Of a stretch of DNA of 64,000 bases, positions 1 through 12,778 are shown in pieces (position 1 is the first letter of the stretch; every line of letters begins with the position of its first letter). The notes under the pieces were generated by a model, which was not told the origin of the DNA, made no database searches, and saw only the letters and a list, made by a program, of their open reading frames with translations. The position numbers and the translations under genes were made by a program. The DNA comes from Bagarius yarrelli (Eukaryota > Chordata > Actinopteri > Siluriformes > Sisoridae). The DNA lies in contig VCAZ01000096.1 of NCBI GenBank assembly GCA_005784505.1, positions 719,459 through 783,458 of the forward strand. Direction: 5' to 3'.

Positions 1-1539
1 GTATCCAAATGTACGAAAATGTATGCTATTGAGAATTTTTAATCGATTGGACTTCTCTACTGAAGTGTGTGTTGATAACACACAGATGACACTTTGATTT
101 AATTCCAAATTGATCATAAGGTTTTGCACCAGCTTGTGGAATCCATGCAGGGTAATTGTGAACCCCCAGGCAAAAAAATGGACCAAACCAAATATTAGGA
201 AATTCATGTGAACATTTTAAAAATTCTTCTTTTTCTTCAAGTTGATGTCAAGAATAGAATTTGTAATAAAAATAAAAGTTATGTTTTTGATAAAAGCATC
301 AAGCAATAAAGAAACTAGTTGTGCACTTTATTATGAAACCAATTTCATCTCATTCGAAATTAAAGAAATGACTTCTGCCTCTGATCAGTGCTGCAGATGA
401 AATGAGTTCGGAGGCTGAAAAAAAAAACCAAGTTGTAAAAGGCATCCTGAAGAAGCTTCTTTCAAAATGCTAATACGAATCTGAAATTGTATTCATGTTG
501 TTTTCTGCATCATTTGTTATACAAAACCACCCATAAAAAACGGATGCAACACTCGGCTGTTTCCAAATGATGTGTTGGTCAGTTGGCGCTACAGTGCAGT
601 GAAGCAAAAAAAACTCATCATGCTGGGGCGTGAACGGTGGGGGGAGGGGGTGTTTTTGAGGGGCGCAATCCTTGGGGATTGAAATTAGCTGTTATATGTG
701 TCACATTGAAAATGGAAATAGAGTAAAATTGCCTGAATCTTGTTTGAACTGCAGTGTGTCTGGGTTTTAAATGAGGCCGTTATCATACATGTGTGTTTTA
801 TAAGCACTGATCTGATATGAACTTGTAAAGTAAAGTAATCCCTACACCGCTGATATCGCAGTGCTCTTTGTCTTGGCTGCATTGCTGAATGTATGTTGTG
901 TTTCGTGAGTGTGTTTTGGTTGACAGCAGGCGGGGGTAGGTGACTGCATTGACAGCCGATGATGCAGCGGCATTAAAGATCAGTCGTCTGAGCAAGCTGA
1001 TCAGACAGAACACAATCACAAAAATTTCCATGTAAGTATATAGTGGCGGTAGAAACGACTCAGAAATCAAGAGCTGGCAAGCAGATCAGAAGCCAATAGC
1101 ATAGCGACTCCATTCTGCGTAGGGTTAACATCCACTGGCCGTACTCCCTCTGTCCGTTTCTCCTTCTAGACTACCTTGTCCTCCAGGACTGCACTGTAGC
1201 TGTGGGCGGTTGCGACTCTTAATGGATCCAAGCTTTCAAAGCTGTCTTTTAGCTTCAAAAACCCTGCTGGCTGCATTCACACGCTTGTTCCTGGTCACAC
1301 GGCTCCACTAGGCACGTGTGCACTGAACACACACTTTCACTACAAGTGGCTCAAATGACCGACTAATTAAAAAATCAAAAAAGCAGCTAAGCAATATGTC
1401 AAAGTGAACTGATGCCTTGGCTATCATGTACTGTGCTAGAAAAAAAAATCTCTCCTATTAACCTGTAACCCAGCGACTGTTAGGTCTCAGTCAGGATTGC
1501 CGGGTGCGTTGCCCTGCCTTGCCTTCTGCTCCCATGTTG

Positions 1540-1870
1540 TAGACCATGTGCTCCATATTTGTTTAAGTTGTCCGTGTCTAGTCATTGGTTGATTGTTCCC
1601 TCATTGTGTTCAGGTGTTTCTTGTTTACTTGATTGTTCCCTCAACTAGTTTGTGTATTTATACCCCTGTGATCCAGTTTGTTCTGGTCTTTCTTTCCTTG
1701 TTGCTTGTCACAGTCAATTTTATGGTCCATGTCCATGTTTTCAGGTTATGTGTTGCATGTTTCTTGTTTTATTACTTAGTAAATATTTTTGGTTTTGAAG
1801 TTCTCTGTTCTGTCTGCTGTTTTTCGATTTTTATTTCTTTTTTCAAACCGATCCTACGACTCCACACTAC
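1540..1870 (+). mobile_element. LTR-like interspersed repeat
   Basis: T-rich sequence with repeated 'ttgattgttccctca' blocks, a 'gtatttatacccctgtg' TATA-like segment and a downstream 'agtaaatattttt' stretch. The same pattern, reverse-complemented, recurs at 3425-3735, so this is a dispersed repeat. The promoter-like layout suggests a degraded solo LTR, but no gag/pol remnant or clear target duplication is visible. Confidence 0.3.
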
Positions 1871-2057
1871 ATTGTGCCATATATATATTCAGATAATCTG
1901 ATGCCGAATTAAAGAGAACAGGGATTAGGAATAGACATAATCCGGACACTCTACTATTAAGACATTTTTAGAAATTAGCCAGTGAGTAAGCAAGTCTGAC
2001 AAAATGACAAGTGTGGATCCAAAAACCACACTTATATTCGCTCATTTACAAAGAAGC

Positions 2058-2288
2058 AGGTACTATAGTAAGATATAGTAAATTGTAGTATATTACAGTA
2101 TTTACTACATCTTACTGCGGTATACAATAGTATCAATTCTGTAGTAAATACTGTAAACTTTACAATTAACTAGAATAAACTAAAAGACTGTGCTTCACTG
2201 TATCATATTATAGTATTTACTAAAGTATTTAGTTTCTCATAGTTTTTTTACACTTTTACACTATATTATAAACAAAAGTGTAGTGAAC
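2058..2288 (+). repeat. Left arm of a long imperfect inverted repeat
   Basis: AT-rich array of 'tactatagta', 'acagtatttactac' and 'tagtaaatactgtaaactt' motifs. It matches the reverse complement of 4738-4935 over most of its length. It is palindromic in places. It may be one end of a non-autonomous DNA transposon with subterminal repeats. Confidence 0.5.
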
Positions 2289-3424
2289 TGATTAAAAGAG
2301 ATATCGCAAGAGACTTCCTATATGGGAAACAGGGTTGCTAATGTGGAACAGTGTGTCCCAGTGTGAAAGGACAGATAGATGGCAATATTCTGTCTAAATT
2401 GGTTTTCTGTCCGGGTTACTGTCTGGGTTCTCAGGTTTCCGTCTGGGTTCTCAGGTTTCTTCCCAAATACCTAAAAAACATAACAGAAGGCGACTTTATC
2501 GGAGATGAATTGCTCCTAGGTGTAAAGGTGTGCGTGTGTCACTGCAGTGAGTTGCTTCCTGTCTCACCACACCCTGGTTCTTGGGATCGGCTGTGAATCC
2601 TCAAAAACCCTGAGAAGCTTAAGTGCATAGTAAATAAGTGCCTGAGTGTAAGACATATTGTTATCCCTTCTTTCTTTCTTGGTTCTTGTGTAAGACAGAA
2701 ATATACTTTGGATTGAATGCCAGACCACCACAAGGCAACATACATACACACAAACTTTTTACACTACTTTATGCTTAGTGGCAACTTATCTCAGCCAAGC
2801 AACCCAGTGACAGGTTTTTCAGACGGTTGGAGGAATCTAGAGATACAAAGTGTTAAGTCATGACATGAGCCTGTAAACAAGCACCTGCTGTGCCACTTGG
2901 TTACTTACAGTCTTTTTTCACATCATCATTTACATATCAGCATTGAATCAATACAGTACATCGATTTTAATTCCTGCAAGTTGCCAGTCTTTGTACCATA
3001 TAGTAACCAGTGATGGTTCCTTCTACTGGTTGTCATAGTAATAACCTTTCTCAGTGGGTGGTGCAACTAGTGTTCTACTTGACTACAAATCAGTCTTCTT
3101 GCTACTCCGATGAAACATTTAGGAGGGAGCTTTGGAGTGTGTGGAGAAAGATCCCCAGTGTATTTACACATCATATCGTATGAGGTGAAAGAAAATACAG
3201 TGTTTGCAGTTTGCCAAGGTTCATGTCTGCTCTATTGTTTTCGCTTTCATTAATTCCTTACCGGACACACCCACATCACATCGCCAGCAGTTGATAATCA
3301 TGTGGCTAAAGGTCGCTAAATCTTTCCTTCAATATTTAATAGTATGCAATGCCTTGTCGCTTTAAGTCACTATATGTGTGGACATGTGTTATATTTCCTG
3401 TGGTAAATACTAATGTAACAACTC

Positions 3425-3735
3425 CACTGAGGCGACATAAACTAAACTTGACTAAACATGACTTGACTAAACTTGACTTGACATGACATGACATGAACAA
3501 ACTAGAACACTAAGCATGAAAGTGACAGATTCACCACAATGGTACATAAACAAACAGTCATCCACAAACAGACAAGACTACACAGGGGTAAATACACAAT
3601 GAACACATTGACTAAACAAGACACATCTGAACCAATCAATGACACATGAGAAAACAAACCAATAAAAACAAGACACTAGGACAGGGGACACAAGGAACAC
3701 AAGGGAAACAAAGATCACAAGACAGGAAAAACCTG
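3425..3735 (-). mobile_element. LTR-like interspersed repeat, second copy
   Basis: A-rich sequence whose reverse complement resembles 1540-1870, including the TATA-like block before 'cccctgtg' and the 'attggttcagatgtgtcttg' segment. It lies between the two arms of the inverted repeat at 2058 and 4738. No coding remnant is visible. Confidence 0.3.
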
Positions 3736-3772
3736 GAAGTAAACAAAGCATTAATAATGAAATTGACTTAGA

Positions 3773-3812
3773 TTAGCTTAGCTAGCTAGCACAGTCTAGC
3801 TTAGCTAGCTAG
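3773..3812 (+). repeat. Short tandem duplication rich in 'gctagc'
   Basis: Two near-identical 20-base units built on 'cttagctagctagca'. Each contains the palindrome gctagc. Confidence 0.6.
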
Positions 3813-4737
3813 CATAGCTTAAACAAACGATAAACATGAATCTTAACATAACACATGAAAACATAAACAAAACATGATACAGAAAACATGAAACAGAAAA
3901 CAAGAACCTAACAACTATAGTGTTTTTAAACCTAAATATATTAAAGTAAATTGCAACCATGTGGTAATTTGTTCTGGTAATTCTATTACACTTGTTATGG
4001 TTAATCTACTATAGTAAAATTGATATTATAGTCAATTTTATTACACTGTATGTGTAAGAACATTCACAGCACAAATTAGAGCAAAAAGTGGATCAAACAC
4101 AGCTGAATATATTATGGTTAAAATTTTTAGCTGCATTGTTTAACTTTTTCCGAATCAACATTGCCGTCCAGGCCTGGTTCTTGTCAACCATAGAAGGGTG
4201 GGCAAGCAGATATCCAAGATGGGCAATTCTGGGGGTGGGTTTAAGGAGATACGCTGTAAAATTTAACTAATTAAATGATGGAATGTAGTAAAATTCTTGC
4301 TTGGGCTTAGTAAAGAAGAACTGTTATAATAAATCAATATAGGAACAAATATGTTTTTAAAATGTTAAATAAAGGGTTATTTTCAACGTAATATTTTTAA
4401 AAGGAAATTAAGTTGGAAGCAAATATTTCCACACCTTATGGAATGTGTGACTGTCTGTGTCAGCTTCTTCGTAATCTTTAACAGACCGGCTAGCCGTCCT
4501 GCCTCGCGAGTGTAGCCTGTGTCGTAACTTACAGCCAATCAAAAATGGGTTTGGTTTTGTGTTGTGATTGGTCAGAGCTTTCTACACCCCTTCTTCAAAC
4601 TTCTCAAAAAACTTTCCCACCACAAATCGTACAAAAGAAAATAAAAACGTACTTGTATATGGCTGTCTGTACCAAAATTTGATTGGGTGAACAAGACAGA
4701 CGTTTGATTAGTTTACTACACTTTTTTAGCATAAACA

Positions 4738-4935
4738 TTAATGAAGTGTGAACACTATAACACACTATAACACTTTAGTAAATATAAGATATAGTGTAGT
4801 TCTAGTTTAATCTAGTAACTTTTCAAGTTTACAGTATTTACTACAGTTTATCAATTTACTAGTGTATCATACTACTATAGTATGCTGTAGTAAAATGTAA
4901 TAAATACTGTAATGTACTACATCCTAATATATACT
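4738..4935 (-). repeat. Right arm of the long imperfect inverted repeat
   Basis: Reverse-complement partner of 2058-2288, with shared blocks such as 'tttacagtatttactacag' and 'ctgtaatgtactac'. A related smaller block ('actatagtaaaattgata') lies at about 4008-4030. The arm ends directly at a SINE. Confidence 0.5.
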
Positions 4936-5114
4936 ACATTTACGGCAGACGCCCTTATCCACAGCGACTTACATTAATCTCATCTATACAACTCAGCAAT
5001 TAAGGGTTAAGGGCCTTGCTTAGGGGCCCAGCAGTGGTGACTTGGTGGAGCTGGGACTCTAACCCACAATCTTCGGGTTGGTAGTCCAACACCTTAACCA
5101 TGTGCCACCACTTG
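4936..5114 (-). mobile_element. tRNA-derived SINE, family A
   Basis: Minus-strand copy of the commonest SINE in the window. Read 5' to 3' it has a 'gtggtagctcagtggtt'-like head (box A region), a degenerate 'gggttcgattccc' box B, 'gcccctgagcaaggccctt', and a tail resembling 'ctctggataagggtgtctg'. About a dozen copies occur here. It resembles V-SINE or HAmo-type fish SINEs; exact family not checked. Confidence 0.75.
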
Positions 5115-5357
5115 TCTACAGATACTATATTGGATAAACAAATAAAAATGTCAATTAAAACATTTGCGAGATATAGAATATTATACATCAGTTGTGGTAA
5201 CAGTTTGTAAATTGGTCACATATTTTAGATGTATAATGTGACCTACAGATCTGCTACCATGTACCAGGTACCATGTGATTTAATAAAAAAGCAGACTGCA
5301 TTATAGAAATATTGCACTGTAAGTAGCCTCACTGTCTTAAGCTTAAGCACTGTTACT

Positions 5358-5735
5358 ACACCATACCGGCAAAAGTATTGGGATGCCTGACCTTTACATC
5401 CATATGTGTTCTCTTCCAGACTTAGTCTTACACGCAAACTTCCTAGAAATGTGTTTCACAAGATTGTGCAGTGGAGCAAGAGGAGATTTTTCCACTCAGT
5501 CACAAAAGTCATAGTGAATTCAGACACATATATTAAGTGAGTAGGTTTATGGTGCAGTCGGTGTATCATTTATCCCAGTGGGGTTGAGTCAGTGTCGAGA
5601 TTTTCCGCTCTAACTATAAAGCGCTTTGGGGTTTTGTGTACAAGGCCATGTACATGCTGGAACAGTGTTCGGGTTTTTTATTTCCAGTAAAGGAATAATG
5701 TAATACTACAGCATGAAAAGACATTCTGAACAACT
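5358..5735 (+). mobile_element. Interspersed element R1 (non-autonomous DNA-transposon-like)
   Basis: Begins 'taccggcaaaagtattggga', a terminal motif common in fish repeats, and carries degraded internal blocks ('cagtggggttgagtcag', 'ctggaacagtgttcggg') that recur in other copies at about 14.4, 21.6, 36.2, 43.8, 44.7, 54.2 and 58.2 kb. It is non-coding. The superfamily was not determined. Confidence 0.55.
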
Positions 5736-6107
5736 CTGTAAGAACAGTACAAGAACATGGAGTTACGATTATGTGTGTGTGATTGTAAAGGTCTTATAGT
5801 GTAGTTTTCATGTTATAGTCAGAGTATCTAGTTGAGGTTGTAATCTTAGGACTGGTTTTCGATTGATGCTGTATGTATCTTCGACAGTGTTGATGATGTC
5901 AGTATTCCCAGCAACCCTTTTTTATGATGTCAGTATTCTCAGCAACCTTTTTGTCACTGGGGGGGACATTTGGGGTCAGTTCGAGTAGATTTAGTGTTTA
6001 TTTACAGCAATTAAATGTGTGTAAGAGATCAGTGTTACTGGGTTAATACAGCATTAGTGCAGCATTTATAAACACACCACTGGGGCATCTTTCACTCGTT
6101 CACTCAC

Positions 6108-6369
6108 TCACTCTTTCTCTCTCTCTCTCTTTCTCTCTTGTACGCCCCCTCTCTCACACATACATGTACACACATTTAAGTTGTTAGTCAGTGAATATAC
6201 AGTGGTGATATACATACTTTTCATTATTTTCTTCTTTCTTTTTGTGTTTCTCTTTAAATTGCTTACGAAAATAAAACTCTTTCTTTCTCACTTACGCACT
6301 CTTTCTCTTTCTCACTCTCTCTCTTTTTGTCTTGCTCACTGTCTCACACACACACACACACACACACAG
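6108..6369 (+). repeat. CT-rich and (CA)n microsatellite region
   Basis: Pyrimidine tract of 'ctctctct' runs around 6113-6136, CT-rich sequence around 6290-6330, then a (CA)n run at about 6345-6368. Confidence 0.8.
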
Positions 6370-7189
6370 CCACATGCTGTTTTATTTCTATCTATTTTCT
6401 TTTATTTCCGATCGTATCCTCTCATCATTACCAAGCTGCGGTTATATTGATGAACAATAAGTAGTAACTGCACATGTCATGGGGACAAAGACGTGTATGA
6501 AAAAGTATCAAAAGAGAAAAAAGCATGTGAACAGAGGATAGAAAAGTGTAAATGAGGACTAGGCATGCGTACAGTAGTGCTGAATGGGACAGTGGGTGGG
6601 TCATCTGTTCTAACAGTTAGAATATCATCATAAAGGAAGCGAATGGGAAGGAGGCCACCAGGGTCAGAGTGACACAAAGGTTATATGACTGATTATACAC
6701 ACTATTCCAGCCCTGTCCTTTCTGCTTTTGTTATGAGGGAAGCTGGCTTGGCACTGCACACAAAGTGCTGCTCAGTACACAATGACAACTCACACATGCA
6801 CACATATACACACGCACACACACGAGAATAGTCATATATTTGTAATCCAGAAGTTATTAAAATACATTTAGAAAATTATATGCACACAAATCCATGCATA
6901 TGACACACATCAGATGCAACGGAAAGTAGTGGAATAGCAGAAAAATAAACAGTTATAAACTTGGTCGTACAATAAATCAAGCAGTTTAGCTTTGCAGTCG
7001 GAAAAGTTCTTTATTCCAGAGAGGTAATTATTTCGGATAAGGAGACTTGATTGTATTGTTTGCATATTTTTCACTTTAGTATTAATGTTCACTTGTTATA
7101 TTTGTATTGTAAATATTTTGGGTGAAAGTTACTATATTATATATTATATTATATTATATATCACATTATCATTATATTATCAGTAATTA

Positions 7190-7356
7190 CATCCAGTGTG
7201 ACTTACATTTATCTCATTTATACAACTGAGCAACTGGAGGTTAAGGGCCTTGCTCAGGGGTCCCGCAGTGGTAAACTGTTAATGCTGGGAATCGAACCCA
7301 CAATCTTCTGGTTAGAAGTCCAACACCTTAACCACTAAGCACTACCACTTCCCACA
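7190..7356 (-). mobile_element. tRNA-derived SINE, family A
   Basis: Minus-strand copy, well conserved through 'gttaagggccttgctcaggg' and 'gggaatcgaacccacaatct' (box B complement), ending in 'ccttaaccactaagcactac'. Confidence 0.75.
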
Positions 7357-8277
7357 GTGTTTGTTCTAATGAAGTGTCCTAACATACACTCACACATGCA
7401 GTGGGCATTAAAACATTAAAGGTTTTAATGTTTGCTAACAGAAATCAAGCACAAGATTTCAAAAACATTCATTTTGAAAAACTACAGTATATTAATTGAG
7501 TTGTACATTTTTTTAAAAAGTCCTGCATTTTTCTATATTACACATTTACAGGCAAAAGGTGGAAAAAAATCATGTCCTGCTTCTAATACACGTGTTATTA
7601 TGAGGAATAATGGAATCGAAAAAAAGGGATAGACCATAATGATTGCTTAAAAGTTACTCATTTCCAACAGCAATGTTTAGACTCTTGCACATCCTTTAAT
7701 ATGTTTCTATAGCAACAACTTGCAGAGGAATTAAGACGGAATTGTGGAAGCTCCTCATCAAAAGAACTGTTTTATTGATTAGCTATGGAAGGAGTCTTCA
7801 CTGTCGGCTACAATGTTAGGATTTCTGAGTGCTGTGCAGCTTTTCAGTCACATAACAAGTTATATTATTTTGCATTCTAAGCTTTAAAACAGAGAAGGAA
7901 CGAGAGGCTGATGAGGGAGCGACTGCATTCAACAGTTATAATTAAGGCATAACAGGAACTAACTTGTTTCACAGACTTTCCACAAGACTAAATGTGACTA
8001 TTAAGCGGATAATAAGTATGATGTCTTCTGTAATTCCTTAATCTACGGTATAAAAAAGGACAAAACACTGTTATTGTAATTTAATGATTTGGGGTGGTAA
8101 CGGGATCTCCACTCTCCGTCTCACTGAACAGATCAATATGTGTGTATGGGAGATCACAAACCCAAACACTGTAGGAAAAAGAGTAACACTGAACACATTC
8201 TCTGTGCAAGGTATTTGAGGAAGAGGAAGATCTGCAATCGTTACTTGTAGATGACAAAAAAGACTGATAGCCAAATA

Positions 8278-8512
8278 TATAGACAGATAGATAGCTAGAT
8301 GGATAGATAGGCAGATTGATAAGTAGATAGACGGACAGACAAACAGATAGATGGACGGACAGACAGACAGGCAGATAGCTAGATAAATTGATAGATAGAT
8401 TGATGGCTAGATAGACATATAGACAGACGTATGGACAGACAGACAGAGAGAGACAGACAGACAGACAAACAGACAGTGTGACAGACAGATAGATAGTTAG
8501 ATAGACAGATGA
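8278..8512 (+). repeat. (GATA)n/(GACA)n tetranucleotide array
   Basis: Interrupted mixture of gata, gaca and gatg units over about 230 bases. The long antisense open frame across it is a by-product of the repeat. Confidence 0.9.
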
Positions 8513-9101
8513 AGGAAATGACAGGATCCTCACTCTACGTCTGGATGAACAACCAGACTCGGTTGTTGATTATTTTCCCTTATTTTCCCGAGTCTTTTTC
8601 TGTGTCTTTCACTTCTATTTGTTTTTATATGAAAGTTTGTATATACATCAACCTGCACAGGTGCACAAAATAACCACTTCAGATCCCTCGCTGGTGTGTA
8701 ACTTTAAAGTCTACCTGCATGTACCTGGACTTCATGTGCACACATGCACAAACACACCAACGCTGTCTTTTCCACACTGCACACACATGCACACGCACAC
8801 ACACACGTGTAGTAGTTCCCTACCTTCTTCAGCTAGACCTGGCTGGAACGAGAGGAAGAGCGAGAGGAGGATTGTCCACATTGCAGTCAGTACAGTCCAC
8901 TACAAGAGTGACAAGAAGAGAAGAGCATGAGTGAGAGAGAGCATCTGTGGGAAAAAAAGAGAGAGGTAGACGGAGAGAAAGAGGGAGAGCAGCGAACTAG
9001 AAGGAGGAGTCTGTGTGCTCTTTTTGATTTCTGATTAGAGAGAGCGAGAGATGTGGAGGGGGAGGAGAGCCTGTGTATGATGATTATGACTGAGAAGTCA
9101 G

Positions 9102-9104
<3 letters not shown>

Positions 9105-9144
<40 letters not shown>
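9105..9144 (+). repeat. (GA)n microsatellite
   Basis: Uninterrupted GA dinucleotides, about 20 units. Confidence 0.95.
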
Positions 9145-9147
<3 letters not shown>

Positions 9148-9582
9148 TGTGCAAACACTAAAAACATGTTTGGCTGGTCTGTACAACAACTGTTGAAACA
9201 TGCATAAAGCAGCTCGTCCCTGGCATTCACACCCATCCTCTAACTACAACAATCAGTCGGATGTCTGGCATCTGTGAGACAAACCAGGAAAAATATCCAC
9301 TGCAGAGAGGCAGCAAGTTTTACAGGTAAAATCTTATATCAGTTTCCAGCTATTTTAAGGCAATGACACGTTTGCCTTTTCTTTCTCTTTGTCTCACACA
9401 TTAACCCACACGCATGCATGTTTGTCTCACTATTATTCATGTAAGGACATTTTAATGACCAGGATTTTGGTTATAAAAAACAGTGGGGCCCAACCAAATG
9501 TCCCCACAAGGTAAAAACTGTAAAATATCTGTCATAAATACTGAAATTATTACAAACATTAAATATCAAAGACTTTATTTTA

Positions 9583-9689
<107 letters not shown>

Positions 9690-9728
9690 CTACTTTAACG
9701 TATGGTTCGGCTGGGTCTTGGTATAAAG

Positions 9729-9745
9729 GCAGCGCCCTCTGCTGC
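9729..9745 (-). promoter_or_regulatory. CTCF-like motif
   Basis: The reverse complement reads CAGCAGAGGGCGCTG, close to the vertebrate CTCF core (CCASYAGRKGGCRS). It is a sequence match only. It lies 3 kb downstream of the slc2a3 stop codon. Confidence 0.35.
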
Positions 9746-10029
9746 TGTACATTAACACTACAACAGCCGTATTAAACTTTATTTAATATCATTTCTAACT
9801 TTTTGTCTTACGCAGTTATTGCAGGTCTTGTAGGACGGACATAAACGAAATTGATAACGATAAAGAAATCGAGAAAGACTATCCATTTAACATTGTAGAA
9901 AAAAAATAATTAGCATGCAGCAAATGTAAAGAAAAGAAAGAAACAGCAAAATCTAAAAGCAAAATTCTCTGTAATTTTGAAAACTTTTTAATAACTTTTC
10001 AATATTTAATGAAAATACAAACAGAGTTA

Positions 10030-10560
10030 CAGTTCCTCTATTTCTTCTCCTCCAGATGTTTCCTTCAAAGGGTCCCCACAGTGATTCATCTGCGTCCACC
10101 AAGCCCTATTTTCTGCATGCCTTTCACTCACATCCACTGACTTCATGTCCTTATTTATAACATCCATATACCTCCTCTTTGGCCTTTCTCTTTGCCTCCT
10201 GCCTAAAGCTCTATTTCCATCATTCTTCTTTCAATATTTCTATCCCTTCTCTGCACACCTCCAAAGCACTTTAATCTGTCCTTTCTGACTCTGTCCTCAA
10301 AACATTAACACGAGCTTTCCCTCTGATGTGCTGGTGCCTAATCCTGTTTAACCTGTCACTTTCAAAGAGAACCTTAAAATTTTCAGCTCCGGCCCTCAAA
10401 CTCTGCCTTCTCTCTTTTCCTGTCTCTTACAACATAGCTGCTCTCACCACTGTTTTCTACACCTTCCCCCCGATTCTTGCTGACACAAGAGGAGTTGCTA
10501 TAAGCTCCATAAATCCTACAGGACTATCACTATTCCGAATACAGATCCTACTCCATTTCT
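10030..10560 (-). mobile_element. LINE reverse-transcriptase 3' fragment
   Basis: The reverse complement encodes, in broken frames, a peptide like 'RRRYMDVINKDMKSVDV' followed by 'AENRAWWTQMNHCGDP'. This matches the C-terminal tail ('RPKRRFMDVVKEDMK...RVRWRQMI.CGDP') frequent in fish non-LTR retrotransposons. Frameshifts and stops show it is dead. The upstream part is too decayed to place the clade. Confidence 0.65.
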
Positions 10561-11068
10561 GTAAACTGAACTTCCAATAGGATATTGAGATTTAGGGGGT
10601 ATTAAATAAATGCCACTTATTTACTGTCAGCGTTTATCTGGGAGGTGAATGAGATTCTGATTACCAAACTGGATAAAAACTGTGTAGGAAATAAAATTTC
10701 CTATTGCTTACACACACAGTGTAACTGCATAATTCCTGCTACCTGTTTTTCACCCAAATGAGGATGGGTTCTCTGTTAAATCTGGTTCCTATTTTTTTTT
10801 AAAGTTTTTTTTTTTTTGCTATTCTGACTCAGAGTTTTTTCTTGCCACCGTCATCCTCGGCTTGTTCATCAGGGACAAACTGATTTCTATGTTATTTGCA
10901 TTTTACAATTTTTTTTGCTTGTGTAAAGCTGCTTTTTGACAATGACTATTGTAAAAAGCGCAATACAAAAAAAAAAAGAAAGGGAATTAAAGCGACATTG
11001 AACACATTTTGTAAGAGTTATTTAAGAAAAAGGAAGGTCTTTACCCGTCACTTAAAGATGACAAAAAA

Positions 11069-11130
11069 CAGACGGGCGGACAAACAGACAGACAGACAAA
11101 CAGACAGATGAATAGATGGACAGACAAACG

Positions 11131-11176
<46 letters not shown>

Positions 11177-11197
11177 TAGACAAATGGATAGATGGAT
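11069..11197 (+). repeat. (GACA)n tetranucleotide array
   Basis: Runs of gaca with gata and gatg variants. A shorter related tract lies at about 11358-11390. Confidence 0.9.
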
Positions 11198-11706
11198 AGT
11201 GTGATGCAGAGTTGCAGAGAAAGGCTTTTATTTATGGTTTCACAGTAATCCAAAGATGTGGCCAAAAATAGGCAAAGTTTGGTACACAGTAGTAGTAATG
11301 TGCCTATAGTCCAGCTATAAAGCTAGCAACAGGAAGTACTAGCGGAAGTGGCAGACACCGACAAACAGACAGACAGACAGATAGATAGATTACTGTTAAA
11401 TAAATCTTTCCCATGTGAGTATCTTTTAGCATTATCTGCAGAGGTCATCAAGATTGTACATGCTATGATAAAAATGTGATTCACATAAAAAAAAAATATT
11501 TGCTGTTTCTTTCAAGTATTTGCAAAAGTAATAAAATATTGAGGCATTAATACGTTTAATCATTTCTTCTTACTGAATATATAGAAATACAGGTAGTCTG
11601 TGTGTGTGATAAAACAAACAAAAAGTCGCCTATATATCATCCATTCCAACATACAGCAATAACAAAATGTACTACTTTTCGAATCCAGTTTAAAAAAACA
11701 AACCTT

Positions 11707-11712
11707 TTTATT
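11707..11712 (-). terminator. Possible slc2a3 polyadenylation signal
   Basis: AATAAA on the minus strand, about 1.07 kb beyond the slc2a3 stop, a plausible 3'UTR length. A nearer variant ATTAAA lies at 12684-12689. Sequence alone does not decide between them. Confidence 0.3.
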
Positions 11713-12027
11713 ATAATCATTACAACATTTAACAATTTTTATAAAATAACAGATTTTAAAAATACAATAACTTAGCGTCTAATGAAAGTCGATTAGACGC
11801 CTATACAATAAAATAACATTTTTACCTTTCTACTATTGATCAATATTTTTCTAGAACGTGTGTAAAAGTTATAAAACCCTGCTGTTCTGTTATAATCTGG
11901 TTTTTAGAATGACATTGACTTTAATACACGTTTTAACATTGTGTGGAGGACCGCCTGCTCTTCATGCAGTGGACAGATTTAATAGAATATAACTGATGTG
12001 TGCAATTTTATCAGACTGTGGCTCCTA

Positions 12028-12029
12028 TA

Positions 12030-12060
<31 letters not shown>

Positions 12061-12064
12061 AGAT

Positions 12065-12096
<32 letters not shown>
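12028..12096 (+). repeat. (TA)n/(GATA)n microsatellite
   Basis: A ta run, then 'gatata' and 'gata' units. It lies in the likely 3'UTR or flank of slc2a3. Confidence 0.9.
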
Positions 12097-12778
12097 AGCT
12101 GCCATGTTTACTGTATATTTAAGGTTCAAGGATCAGAGTTGTTTTTTCTTTCATCGCTGTGCATTTATCAAAATATCTTATTTATAGTGAAGGAATAGGA
12201 TGTACAGTATTGCCCGTTATTAACTCATTGTGATTTGTACAGATTTTTTTTCAAAAACATTACTAAGTTTGTTAGATCAATAAAAAGAAATAATTTTAGC
12301 ATTGTTCTGGCTTTTGTTAGCCAAACTAAATGTAACACTTGAAGAAAGAAGAAATGTCTGTCCTGAAAAGCTGTATTAAGTGCTGATTATGAATTGTTTA
12401 ATTCTGCATGCATTAATTAATTAATATGTCTAAAAACATTCTGTGACCGGATCACCTGCCAAATTCTGGTAAAAGAAATAAGTGCAGCTTAACTAATAGA
12501 AACTAATAGTGCAGCTATTTCACTTCTTTTCCAATGCAAAGGCTGGTAATAAAATGTGTTTATGATGCGGTTGGCTATTGTTAGTCAGGCAAAGTGAGCC
12601 TTATTAATTAGCATGCACATTTCAAGTGCACTTCCTTTTACACAGGTGGTACATCATGTTAGCTAAAACATCTTGGTGCTTTCTTTAATAAATCTGTTCA
12701 ATGTGGTTATTATTCTTTATAGCTTTTGGCTTAGAATGTAAGCAGTTAAAATAAAAGCTTTTGCCTAAACTCTATGAA

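Noticed and set aside
8081..8533. 150-codon minus-strand frame
   Set aside because: It is Leu/Ser/Cys-rich translation of a gata/gaca array, with no real protein signature.
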